From: Ottelia alismoides
Lineage: Eukaryota; Streptophyta; Magnoliopsida; Alismatales; Hydrocharitaceae
Direction of reading: 5' to 3'
DNA length: 64,000 nt
Assembly: GCA_037367405.1 (NCBI GenBank)
Contig: JAZKJV010011616.1
Span: forward strand, 310,001-374,000
A model generated the notes under the pieces. The model was given only the letters and a program-made list of their open reading frames with translations. It did not search any database and had not been told where the DNA came from. Both the position numbers and the translations under genes were made by a program. Shown piece by piece: positions 48,241 through 59,390 of this stretch. Within the stretch, counting starts at the first letter, position 1; each line of letters begins with the position of its first letter.

Positions 48241-48310
48241 TAGGTCCGATGCTCCCTTCCCAGCGATTTCAGTAGCTGGAGGGACGGGGCGTCACAAATG
48301 ATATCAGAGC
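48241..48310 (+). mobile_element. LTR end and tRNA-iMet-type primer-binding site remnant
   Basis: GGGACGGGGCGTCACA (ending 48296), then AA, then TGATATCAGAGC (48299-48310). The last is one base from TGGTATCAGAGC, the PBS complementary to initiator tRNA-Met in many plant retrotransposons. The GGCGTCACA end resembles Del/Tekay-type chromovirus LTR ends. It differs from the tRNA-Asp elements elsewhere in the window. Confidence 0.6.
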
Positions 48311-50876
48311 TCGATACTCCATTTCTTCTTTCTGAATGATAGATGATCAACAAGATTTGAAATATATAATAGTCTTGAGGTTTTCTGACTTTGACATTAG
48401 TTTAGGGAGTATAACTCAAGTCATATTTGATATGTTCATGATGTCTCTAAGTATAGAAGAGTTCTCTCATATAATGAGTCTCACAGGTAATCATGTTGCC
48501 TCGTGTAGACCAAGATGTTGCACAAAAACTGGCTTTACATAGTGCATGATATGTAGGGATTATAACATTGCCATGACGTATTGTAGGAAAGGCTCCTTCA
48601 ATAGGATTACTCCTCTTATCATCCCTCCCACGAGGAAGAGGATAGCATTCATCCTTCGGTGTCTTTGGACCCGAAAGGATCAGGGGATATAGAGACTTTA
48701 CAGAAACATCAGACAAATTATGCGACATATCATAGGTCTAAAGGTATCCCACTTCTTTGCAAAGACGAGGTCGAGCTATGAATGGATCATGTATCCAAAG
48801 TACTGTAGATGATCCACGCACATGGGGAGTCTTGGCTCACATTTGTTGAGTTTTCACTAGCATGCTATGTTGAACATCGGTGGAAACCACCAAGGAACAT
48901 CTAGATGCACCCGTTATGTGGGACATATTTCTTGATGATTTCTACAGCTAGTTCTACCTTGATCGTTGGGTATAACATTAGAGGAGGTTGTTTGCTAAAT
49001 TGCAACATGGGGCGATGACTCAAAGACGTCACCCTTTACCACTCTTAGTTATGCAGATTTATGTTATTTGTAGCAGATGAAAAAGAGAGAGTAATAAAAA
49101 ATACCCACACAAGAAAGAATATCCGAAATTAATCTGTGTGGTCGATTATTTATTTTATTTAGGAAAGTCCTAAGGTTGAACTTAGGGAGGTAATATGAGG
49201 GTGTAGAACTAATTTTTGAAACAATTTAAAGTTATGTTTTCAAAGGAGAAAATTTTCATGGGTTTCTGGATTTTTGCAACTTTCTATTTCTTTTTAAATA
49301 AGAGATGCACATAATTTAAGAAAATACGATGAATGATTTATTATTATTATTTTATATGCAAGAAAATTATGATATACAAGATATGAGAGAAAATAAATCA
49401 ATATTTTTTTTAGATTTTTAAATGAAGATGATGAATACAAATGAGAAACGCGAGGAAAATACTATGCACCTTAAATCAATCCTCAAGCCCTAAAGTCAAT
49501 TAATTTCAGTGAATAATTTACTAATAAATCTAAAAAATCTAAGCAGTTCCCTCAATTCCACAATTATATGAGCAATAAAATCAATTTCAGAGAATAGATG
49601 GCTCATAATAGATAAACAACCTTCCCAATTTAATTGATATTCAATAATGTCTCAAAATGAATAGTCTAATATCTGAGATGATAGAGAATTAAAATATTTT
49701 CAAAAAGACACCAAGAATACACCAAAATCTAATACATAAATAAAAAGATATGCACTAAAGACTCCAAGGATCTATCTGTAATAACAATTATTGAATTTAT
49801 TTCACAATTAAGTCCGAACGATGCTTATTTGTAGTTCTCCAAGTCGGAGAGGTATGCTTGACATTTTCCCCTAGCAAGGGGCCTTTCTGGAGTATTGGAG
49901 ATACCAGAGGTGCTCTGTTGTCGTATGCGATGGAGGAGGAGCAAATACTTAGCCATGAGTTGGTTGGAGATGGAAAGATTGGGGGAGGTAAAAGGGGAGG
50001 AGATGGGGAGAGGACAGTGGGGTTGTATCATCGAGGATTGGAGTTGGGTTGATTCAAGGAAAAATATGGCAGTATGTGTAACGGGAGAGTAACGACGTGT
50101 CACATTGTTTGAACAAAGAAGAAGAAATCTACGAAAGATATAAGGATAGGACGAAGAAGATCAAGAAGGGGAAAGGAAATGGATATATTAACTACCGGAT
50201 GATTCTTGATTTAGGAGTGAATAATACCTCTCAGGTCGTCGTCTACAGCCACGTGCGGAGTATAGCGAGGCTTTGAAGCTTGACTGAAGTAGGAGCAGCA
50301 ACACGAGGGTTCGGGGCCCTCGAGGATCATGCCATAGATGAATAAATAAACTACGTCGCACTCAAGAAGCCTCTTTGCTATCACCGAATAGGACTTCGAT
50401 GCTGGTGGATCTCTCTCAATTGGCGAAAAATTTGGATGTTAGTCAAAGGGTGATTTTTATAGGAAAGATAGGTTGAGAGGGAGATGTAGGAGATTAGGTT
50501 TGCCATTTGGAGTTATAGATGGTGATAAGATGATCCAAGATTGGGCACGAGATTGGATTTCAAATGTGTTCATTTTGTTTCATCAATATGAGTAGGTTTG
50601 TTGTGGGCGAAGAAGACAAAGGATAGGTAGACTTCAATGACCTATAGATGGAGATAAGGCAGATGTTTTTTTGCATGGGATAAGGGACGAAGATGATAGA
50701 GGTTAGAGTCATGGTCTATGGAACTTGGGTTTTTTCTATGGTGGATACAAATTTGTTGTACGAGAGAAGAGGATATGGTCCTCTCATCAGAGATGGAGGA
50801 TGGAGCAGTAGAGATGGGGGCTCGACTGTTGGGGTGGTTGGGTGGGGGGGGGATGCTGGAGGAAGGATAAGATGGG
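48311..50876. other. Decayed repeat DNA left of element D
   Basis: The first few hundred bases may be leader and gag traces of the iMet-type element (ATGTTGCCTCGTGTAGACC near 48495 resembles such a gag start), but no reading frame survives. From about 49850 to 50870 the minus strand is pyrimidine-rich with a TATA-like CCTATAAAAATC near 50460, which could be a minus-strand LTR promoter region. Frames here are low-complexity and not called. Confidence 0.35.
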
Positions 50877-50898
50877 TGATGAATCTCCATTTCATCAC

Positions 50899-51141
50899 CT
50901 TTATTCTATCATTTTGGCCTCAAAAACCCCAGCAAATGCAAATAAATAGCATCAAATTGTACATAATAGCATTCATGATTTATTGTATTTATTGCACATT
51001 AAATAAGGTTTTAATGCCAAAATTATAGAATAAAGAGAAGAAAAGAAAAAGGAATAAAATATTGTAAATATTTTATGACCCAAACCCCGAGACCAAGGCC
51101 AGCATGGTATTGGTCGACAAGGAATAAAGTAGGGGGAGATA
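50899..51141 (+). ncRNA. Structured U3 module of element D
   Basis: CTTTATTCTATCATTTTGGC (50899-50918) pairs with GCCAAAATTATAGAATAAAG (51016-51035): 20 positions with one mismatch and a 97-base loop. Compared with B, T-to-A in one arm is matched by A-to-T in the other. A second stem, GACCAA/TTGGTC (51091-51096/51110-51115), is followed by AATAAAGTAGGGGGAGAT. Confidence 0.6.
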
Positions 51142-52467
51142 AGGGCCAGTGTACAATAAATACCTCATTTATTAATTCATTCATTTATGCATTTTTGGCA
51201 CCTATTTTGTACATAATTATTTCTTCATCAAATAAATAAACTTTGAACATGAAAGTTGTAGATAATAATGTAAATAAAAATACAAAATTGAGTTTGTGCA
51301 AAAATAATACCCAGTGTACATTTTATACACAGAATAAAAAGCCAAAATCTCAACTTCACAGACCCATATCTCGTAAATAAAAACTCCAAATCACCCAAAC
51401 TCACATTTAATTGTATATAGCATTCCAAGAACTATTTTGTAAAATTGGTTTCATAATTTTTGGAGTCCATATGCAGAAGTTAGGTTTTTGGCCCTCCTTG
51501 TATATAGGACTGATTAAAATATGCATTTTATTCAATATTCATTATTTGTATAAATTCAAATTTTTAGAATTTTGTAAATAATGTATATAATTCATACACA
51601 TATTAGAAGTTAAAGAAAACCAAAAATAATTTTTAAAATAAAATAAGTTTACAAATTCATAAAACAAAATACCTATGCTATATACCTATACATAAATAAA
51701 AAGGATTTTATTCCTTGGTTCTTTTATTCTTTTATATTTTTATAATAATGTATACATTATACTTAACTCAATGAAAATGTAAATCCAAAATAAAAATCAA
51801 GAAAATACAATAAATAAATTAAGTGTATAAAATACATAGATAAAACACCTTTAAGTATACCTACATACACTATACCTATTTATTTAAAAATTTAAATAAA
51901 CTCATAAAAATCAAACAAAAATACCTTTATACTCAAAAAATAAATTATAAATTTATAAAATAAGCCAATAAAATAATAAAAGAAAATAAACAAATTAAAA
52001 ATAAAATACACAAAAATACACGTAAATACATACATATACACATTATTCAAATAAAATGATAATAAAACACCTCGAAAAATTCAATAAAAATCATAAATAA
52101 ATACTAGAAGAAATAATACACATTTTTTATTTTATAAGAAAAAATTAATAAAATCATTTAGGGTGTCAAATAAATCAATCTTCCATCAGATTTTTTGTTT
52201 TGTCTTGTAGCGGCTGACGTGGCCCAATGAGGCGCCGGCCTTCGTTGACCCCCTGGTCAACTGTCCCATCCTTTGCCTGGTGCCTCTGAACTATCAAATC
52301 CCCGATTTTCCTCCATTTTTCGCGGCCATCCCTTCCATCATCCTGGCTCACTTCCTTTACATGATTTGTCCTCTAATCATTCATGATGCCCGCCAAAATC
52401 ATAGATCAACAAGATATTCATTGGATCAGTCAACAACCGCTGGGTAATAAGGCCTCTTACCAATGTT

Positions 52468-52475
52468 TATAAATA
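52468..52475 (+). promoter_or_regulatory. Candidate TATA box of element D LTR
   Basis: TATAAATA sits at the switch from AT-rich U3 to GC-rich sequence. Transcription would start around 52500. The start is inferred from position only. Confidence 0.5.
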
Positions 52476-54419
52476 ATTAGCTCCGCATCCTTCCTCAGAT
52501 TTGGCCATTTTCATTCCACCCAAACGCCTTGTTCTTGCTCCTGGACCATTCCTCGTGACAGGGGGAGTGACCCAGCGCCTCGACTCGGCCGGAGGACGGA
52601 GAATTTTGACGCGGCGGAGCTCTGGCGTCCACCCTGCTCCCTGGAGGCCCCCAGGTATAAGAGCTGCCCCTTTATGCGTTTTTAGTTAGCCTTTAATGTT
52701 AGCTTTTCAGTCCAGTAGTTAGATTAGTTATTAGTTAATCTCCTTAGCTTAAAAATCAAAATTCGAAGTTCGCCGGAGCTCCGCTCCGGCGACTTCTCCA
52801 CCGTTGTCTCGATTGTCTCCGACCGCCTCGTTCATCCCATTTCGAACCTCAGCGCCTTCTCCATATATCGCACACATTTGTTCAACCCTGGACCCTAGGT
52901 CTTGGCGAATCGGGGCTCCCCCTCCACCGTTCGCCGGAACCCCTCCGCCCACTTTCATCTTGCATCGCAGCTTCACAACCCCGGGTCGAGGAGAAAGCTC
53001 TCTCGCCCGCGGTTCTTCATGTGCAGGTACATCGAGGAAGAAAGCCCTTCTGGGCTTGCATTGAACTAGGAAGAGGTTCCTGGGGGTCCCCTTCTTCTCC
53101 GACCTTGCTCCATCGACTCGGACCTCCAAGAGCCATGAAAGAACCGTCAGACGACGCGGAGGCCTCCCAGCTACGATCAGAGAACTTCAGATGCGCGGGA
53201 GGTGCCCGGAGGAGCCCGAGCTGCCCGATCGAAGCTCGCCGGGGGCGAGCTTCTTCCCCGTTCTTCCAGATGCCTCCAGCACCGTTGGATCGAGAGGGGA
53301 GGTCCAGATTGAACGCCGACCGTTCGATGAAGACGTACGTCCACCGTCAGATCAGCTAGGAGATTCTAATCCAGGCCCTTCATCGCCGAACCGACATCCG
53401 CCGTCCGATGCGTGATGCGGGGATAAGTGGCGCCTCCAGCGCCGTTGGATGACACGCCTCATTTGGGGGTAAATTTCATATCTCACCCCCCCCCGCTTTT
53501 TGTATTTAGAGTTTAATCCCAAAAATAAAAGTTTTAGTTGTAAATAAGTTGTAAAAATTGCAGAACACCCCCTTACATTTGGTTATTTACTTTTTAGTCC
53601 CTCCGCGCCTCACGTGTAGCACCCACGTGAGGCGTCTGAAATTTGCAATTAAAACCCGCCGGGTTCCTGTAATTATCAAATGATCCTGAAAATAAAAGTC
53701 CACATGTATTTTTATTGTGATTTTTGCATGTATGCCCCTGCGAACTATTTTATTTGCAAAAATACCCCTGTCAGGCCATTTATTTTTGAACGCTTTGTCT
53801 ATTTATTTTGTGCTCCATATTAACTTGAAAAATCTTGCAAAAATAGACTTAAGCTCCTGTTAGGTTGTGCTTGCATGCTATATTTTTAGTTTTTTATTTT
53901 GTTGCATTTTTGCATTTATTAAGAATAAAAAACATGTCTTTTATTCACTGTCTAACTTATAAAATCCTAAAAAATATGAAAATGCCTCGAAAAATTCCAA
54001 AAAAAATTACCTATGGTGTATTTTGACCTATTCTAGTGTCAGTCCAAAAACTCCTAAAAATCTTAAAAGGAAAACCTTAAAAGATAAAAAATACCCAAAA
54101 ACTTCAAAAGAAATATAAAAAATCAAAGAAAAATCAGAAAATTATAAACTCAGGCCCTATTTATGCTTTGTTTTATTATCTTTATTAGAAAATTAGTGTG
54201 GAAAATTTTTGAGGCCGTTAGCTATTTTTAAGGTCTATTTTTGTAACAGCAAGAACCTATTCCACTGTTTGCTATTATTTAGCTATTTAAAAATACTAAA
54301 AATATTTTCAAAAATGCCCAAAAATCACAAAAATAGTAAAGACCCATGAAAATCCCAAAAAGACTTTGTTCCTGCATTTTTGACTATTTTTGAGTATTTT
54401 TGTAAATATTATAATACCT

Positions 54420-54752
54420 CTTTATGTATATATATATATTTCCTAAAAAGAAAAAAAGAAAAAAATTTAATATATATAGATATATATATCTAATTATTTA
54501 TATGTATTCTTATATCTACTTATTAACCTTAATATAAAAAAAAGAAAAGAAAAAAAATATATCCTTTTTTGTTATCCCTATATATACCTATATATATATT
54601 ATATGCATTATAAGCTATATACTAACCCTCTATGGGTAAACATATATTTATAATTATATTAAATATATATATATATATTACCTAATTATATTATTAAAAA
54701 TAAAAAAATATATAAATAATAATATAAAAAATATATATATAAAAAACCCACT
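54420..54752. repeat. TA-rich simple repeats in element D LTR
   Basis: Runs of (TA)n interspersed with A-rich tracts. Low-complexity sequence with no other feature seen. Confidence 0.85.
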
Positions 54753-55013
54753 CAAGGATGACTCTGAGATACATGTAGGCTATTGCATTTTTGTATTGCT
54801 CTCTGTGGTTCGACCTCTACATGCTTGTTCCCTATACATTTTATGGTAGAGTAAATGAAGATTAATTCACATTTCTTTTTGAGCTAGATTGTTGTATTCT
54901 TTGGATTGTGGGTTAATTGCTGATTAACACCGGTCTTCTATGAGTGGTCGCCCCAGCGACAACACTTTTATATTTTTCATGGTGACCCTTGTGGATTACC
55001 TGTCATTATCAGA

Positions 55014-55031
55014 TGGCGCTGTTGCCGGGGA
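55014..55031 (+). other. Element D primer-binding site (tRNA-Asp)
   Basis: TGGCGCTGTTGCCGGGGA differs from the tRNA-Asp complement at one base (C to T). Confidence 0.92.
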
Positions 55032-55449
55032 GCAATGAGCATGGCCTAATTCATGTTGTTATTCTTGTATAAAAAATTCTTGATTTATCATTCCTCTTTG
55101 TGAGCAGCTATTTTTATTGCTATTAATCACCATGCTTCATTCATTTATTTATTGTGATTATTACATCTGCTCCATTTGATTGATCGAGCTCTACTAATGC
55201 ATTCTTTTTGTGACTTTGATGCGAGGGCCTGCCACGCAAGGATGACTTCTTAGGAGGCCAATGCAGCTAAGCTTGGAGGAGGATGGTCTTCTTCTCATGA
55301 CCATCTGGAGAGAGCACCAAGGAAGCAAAGAGATGGGCATTAGTTAGAGCTAGACACTTAGGATTATTTATTTTGTAATTTATGGTGAGAGAGAGACATT
55401 TTTGGCATGTAATTAAACAGGACTCTACTCTTCACAATGAGGTCCAGTG

Positions 55450-55471
55450 CCCGGGTGATTGTTCACCTGGG
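55450..55471 (+). ncRNA. Leader hairpin of element D
   Basis: CCCGGGTG, loop ATTGTT, CACCTGGG forms an 8-bp stem with one G-U pair, followed by GCCTCA as in B. The stem bases differ from those in A (CCAAGTG/CACTTGG) and B, but pairing is kept. Confidence 0.6.
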
Positions 55472-55930
55472 GGCCTCATCGCGACTTTTTCGAGTTTTCA
55501 TCGTCTTCTTTTATTTTGTTTTCCGAAGTTTTGAGATTTCCGCTTTTCTTTTATTTTGTTTTATGTGCTTGGAGCCCCTAGATATAGGTTGCTTGACTCG
55601 GCAGCTAGGTCCAAACATTAATAAGAATGCATGTTCCAATAGTCTACTTCGCTTGGATCTAGTCAAACTTAAACAAGCTGTTCATTTATCTCTTAGCCCT
55701 AGTGCCGCTGCGAGCCCTGTAAAGCGCTTTCTCCTAAGCTCAAGTATGTTGAGTACAGAGGAGGGGTGAGCCAAGATCGGACCCTTCGGGCTAGAGATGA
55801 ATGAGCGACTTATGGTTCTTCACGCTAATAGCAGCTTATGTTTAGGGCGATTTTATGCCTTACATATCGACATATAGATAGGTTTAAAAATTCTGTTTTG
55901 CATACCACATGGAGAGAGCTGGGATGCACT

Positions 55931-57274
55931 GTAAGTCTTCTAACTCAGCATGCATCATTCGGTTCAATGGTGAGATTTCCATCATGGAACCACTTGCACA
56001 GCTTTTCCGCTATCTCCCTCTGATTTTGAGCACCTAGGACTTAAATGAAAATCTACAAAAACGTTAGGCGCTGGTATGAAACAGATCCAAAAAAAGTGAA
56101 AACCCAAAAATTAAAACAAGGGGACTGCTAAATAAACTTTGACCTTAATTAAAATCTGTAATGGACTATCATTGTACCGGGTTCATAAAGCCCTCATTGT
56201 TTTCAGGTACCTTGGAGGGGGACCAAAACCCTACTCCCTTGAGCGAGTGCGACCCCTAAGGATTAAAGCCCAAAACCCAGTCCGCAACTGCCTTGTGTAT
56301 CGCATGGATTTCCGAAGTAATGGCGCTTCTATCGTACGTAGGCGAGTAGGACTTGGTCACCAATGGTGACTCTCTGTTGTGAGAGCATCGACCCTGTCCG
56401 AAGTATTGATCATAGGCCACGCCTTTACGGGGGTGTCTGTCTGATCGTCCTGCGTCCGAGTAGGTTCTTGCACGCTCACGGGTGATTCCGTTGCGAGCGA
56501 GAACCGAAGTATTGGTTTCGCCTATCGGCTTCCTCTCTCTTTTCTTTGGCTGAGTAGGGATCCAGGAAGGGTTACAAGGACTCCAAAAAGTACAGACTAC
56601 AGGTTACACAAGAGGAGGACAAGTACGGGATACTCTTCCGGCAGTACTCTCTCTCCTATAGGGTAGCGTACTAAGGACTTGTTATAAGTTATGCCTGAAA
56701 ATCACAACTCTAAAAATGAAAAGATAATAAATAGCCGAGCTTTCACGGCTTCACATGGCGTAAGTTGGTGAACCCGATTTTGTATTGTGTTTGAATGGAT
56801 CTAGATTAAGGTTCAAAGATCAAGTCCCGTGCATTTGCGCACATTTTGTTGTTTCTCCCTTTGACCACCCCGCTCAACCGAGCCTTTCTACTGTTTTACA
56901 CTCCTTTTATTTCTCGTTGACCATCATATCATTCTTCCAACATCCGACATTCTCTTGATGGCTTTCGTCGGGACCATGCCGACACCTACATCGATTCCAT
57001 GGACTCAACTCCGCCAATAAGTTCGAGGCGATTCCCGAGAACCCGATCCGGACTTTGCGGATCGATCTCCAGACTCCTCGTTTTCTACCTTTCTCTTGGC
57101 CACCCAATAAACTGGGATCACTTTTGTCCCACGTCCGTCGTTGTGAATGGGAGTCGATGACAGTCTACATCCTTTTCCGTTCACAACATGCTGGGGTTGA
57201 CCTGAATTCCAGCTTAATCACGGCAGCTGAAAGTTAATTGCAAGTGATCTGATTCGGATTATCTCATTCTGCAG
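55931..57274 (+). other. Candidate leader intron of element D
   Basis: The donor GTAAGT at 55931 aligns with B's consensus donor. The acceptor TCTCATTCTGCAG ends at 57274, ten bases before the first in-frame ATG of gag. Element A has a matching acceptor region (minus strand near 3505). Predicted length is 1344 bases. The exon side of the donor (CACT) is weak, so usage is uncertain. Confidence 0.45.
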
Positions 57275-57284
57275 ATAGAAGCCA

Positions 57285-59390
57285 GTGCGAGCCCTGGAGA
57301 CTACTCCGGAGTTCATCTCGTCCGACTCAGACCCTTACATGGCTCCAGGAGGAAAGGGCAAGGGTCAGCAGCCACCACCAGAGGGACAGGTGCCAGATCA
57401 AAACCAAGTCAATGCACAGTTGCTGGCATCTATCCAGGCCGTACAGCAGCAGCTGACCGAGCAGGCCCTGACACAGACCGCGTTCCAGGATATGTTGAAT
57501 GACATGATGAACCGTGACGATGGAGGAGGAGGCAGAGGCAGAGGAGGTAGGGGAGGAGGAGGTGGAGGTGGAGGTGGTGATCCTCCTGATGATGACCTTG
57601 AATTACTACCACCGAAGCCGACACTCAATGAAACATACAATCCGGGAGACAGCCAGATGACCGAGTGGATTCTCATTCCACCGGTAGACGCTCACTTTGA
57701 GCTGAAGCCCTAGTTCATAGCCCTTCTCCCTGCCTTTCGTGGAAACACAAACGAAGAGCCGTACATTCACCTGCAGCAATTCTCCCGCATTTGCCGTACC
57801 ACACACTATCCCAATGTCCCTCTGGACATTGTAAAGATGATGGCTTTTCCCTTCAGTCTATAGGACAAAGCCCTCTATTGGGTCAATCATTTGGGAAAGG
57901 TCGTGACGACCTGGGAGGAGTTGAAGTCCGCCTTCCTGCACAAATATTACCCTCTCGGTCGGCTCAACCAGATGCCAGCCCGTATCAGTAATTTCTTCCA
58001 AGGAGCACATGAGTCAGTACACGAGGCGTGGGAGAGATTTACTGACCTGCAGGAGAAGTGTCCCCACCATGAGATCCCTAAGACCAGCTTGGTCCAACAT
58101 TTTTTGGGGGACTATAAGCTAGATCAGATCAACAAGTACCTCGAACTGTTGGTCGGAACGATCAACACTGTCCAGTCGGCTACACCATCAGACGCTCCCG
58201 CTGAGAAGAAGGACGAGCAGCAACCGCAGCATCAGCCTCAGCCGAGCCAGCAGCCACCGGCAGTCCAGCACGTGTACTACGTGCAGGCGCCCGACCAGGG
58301 CCTGCCGCAGTAGCAGATGGTCGTATACCAGCCAGAGTTCCTTTCTATTCCTGATCCAGTCTTCCCACCACCACCCCTGATCCAAGAAGTCAATGGGGTA
58401 TGGAGTAATGATGCACTGCCGACCCGTCCTCAGGGACAACCCCAGGGTCAGCAATTTGCCAACCGGCAGTACCACCAACCTCAGGGTGGTCGTTTTGGTC
58501 AAACCTCTCAGCCTCACCAGCAACACCAGCAGCCTCCCCAGTTTACACATCAGTGGAGGCAGAATTTTCCTTATCAGCAGCAGCCGCAGTACCGCCACCC
58601 ACAGCCGTATCACCAGTACGCGGCTGCCCCCTCTCCGAAATATCAGCAGTATTCTCCTCCGTCTTACCAACAGCTTCAACTTCCTGCACCACCACAGCAA
58701 CACCACCAGCAACAGCCTCCCCACCCATCTACCCAACAGCAGCGTGGTCTGCACGCTGAATCTTCTGAAATGTCCCCTGTAAATCCCACCATGGAGTGTC
58801 TAGCCCAGCTTGTTAAAGGGCTAGCGGAGATGACAAAACGGCTTGATGACCTGACCGCCACCCGAACCACTATTCCAGCGCAGGTCGAAGCCAACCCCAA
58901 CAATTTCAAGAAGAAGGAGCAGGTAGAATGCGATGTCCTGTCCGTGTCTGGTAACGATATTACTGTTTATTCTAATGCTGTTACTCTCAGGAGCGGTAGG
59001 GCCTTGCCTCCGGCTGCTACTACCAGTGGGGTGAATAAAGAAACAGGTGGATCGTCATCTTCCGCATCAGCCGTGCCAACTCCAGGGGCCGGTGAGGAGG
59101 AAGAAGAAGAAGAAGCCAATCCAGCCGTCGTGCCTTGCCAGAAGCAACCCAACCAAAAACACAAAAAAATCAGCAAAAGCAAAAACACCAAAAAGAAGAT
59201 TGTAGAAGAAGCGAAGCCACACCAGCCTTGGAGGAGCTGCCAGCAGCAGCCGATCCCTCGCCAGCCGATGGAGCCGACGCTACCCTTTTTGATCGCCCCG
59301 CCGCACCAGCATTTTCAAATCCAGCTTGTACTCCTTTTTGTAGTCCGGATGTACAACATTCTGTGGGAAATGATTTTGATGTAAATAAAA
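57285..59390 (+). pseudogene. Element D gag, nearly one frame with three stops
   Basis: The frame is open from 57285, but 57339 (MAPGGKGKG) is the preferred start because it matches element A. The N-terminal part has QLLASIQAVQQQLTEQAL and then an RGG-type glycine/arginine stretch (about 57523-57590). The core contains YWVNHLGKVVTTWEELKSAF, KYYPLGRLNQMPARISNF and HEAWERFTDLQEKCPHHE. A long Q/P/H/Y-rich tail (58200-58750) replaces a zinc knuckle. Then come MECLAQLVKGLAEMTKRLDD and TIPAQVEANPNNFK. Stops at 57711, 57861 and 58311 are TAG where CAG is expected. A frameshift around 59100-59210 moves the end into another frame. Confidence 0.88.

Larger units (their letters stand above)
50877..55011 (+). 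repeat. Element D 5' LTR (4135 bp)
   Basis: It starts TGATGAATCTCCATTTCATC and ends TGTCATTATCA three bases before the PBS. It has an AT-rich U3 (to about 52190), a GC-rich promoter and transcribed part (52200-53470), then an AT-rich stretch with simple TA repeats and a U5 box at 54799-54818. The second LTR is outside the window, so the left boundary rests on the shared LTR start palindrome. The left-flanking 5-mer is ATGGG. Confidence 0.85.
55032..57284 (+). other. Element D untranslated leader
   Basis: This 2.25-kb leader holds a hairpin (55450-55471), a candidate donor (55931), GCATGCATCATT (55948-55959), CATAAAGCCCTCATTGT (56184-56200) and a candidate acceptor (57274). It has many ATGs and a 110-codon hydrophobic frame (55437-55769) with no equivalent in A, B or C, so no gene is called. 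The part from about 56380 to 56720 is the reverse complement of 21000-21300 in element A, as expected for opposite orientations. Confidence 0.8.

Noticed and set aside
49825..50103. 92-codon minus-strand frame left of element D
   Set aside because: Low-complexity Ser/Pro-rich translation of pyrimidine-rich DNA; no homologue recognised.
53471..54752. Possible CRISPR-like or satellite array in the AT-rich part of element D's LTR
   Set aside because: The repeats are simple TA and A-rich runs without a fixed unit or spacers; the host is a plant.
55437..55769. 110-codon frame with a hydrophobic stretch in element D leader
   Set aside because: No equivalent in the leaders of A, B or C, and it lies within a structured leader region.
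58188..58754. 188-codon minus-strand frame opposite element D gag
   Set aside because: It is a shadow of the Q/P-rich coding strand, giving Leu/Arg-rich translation with no domain.
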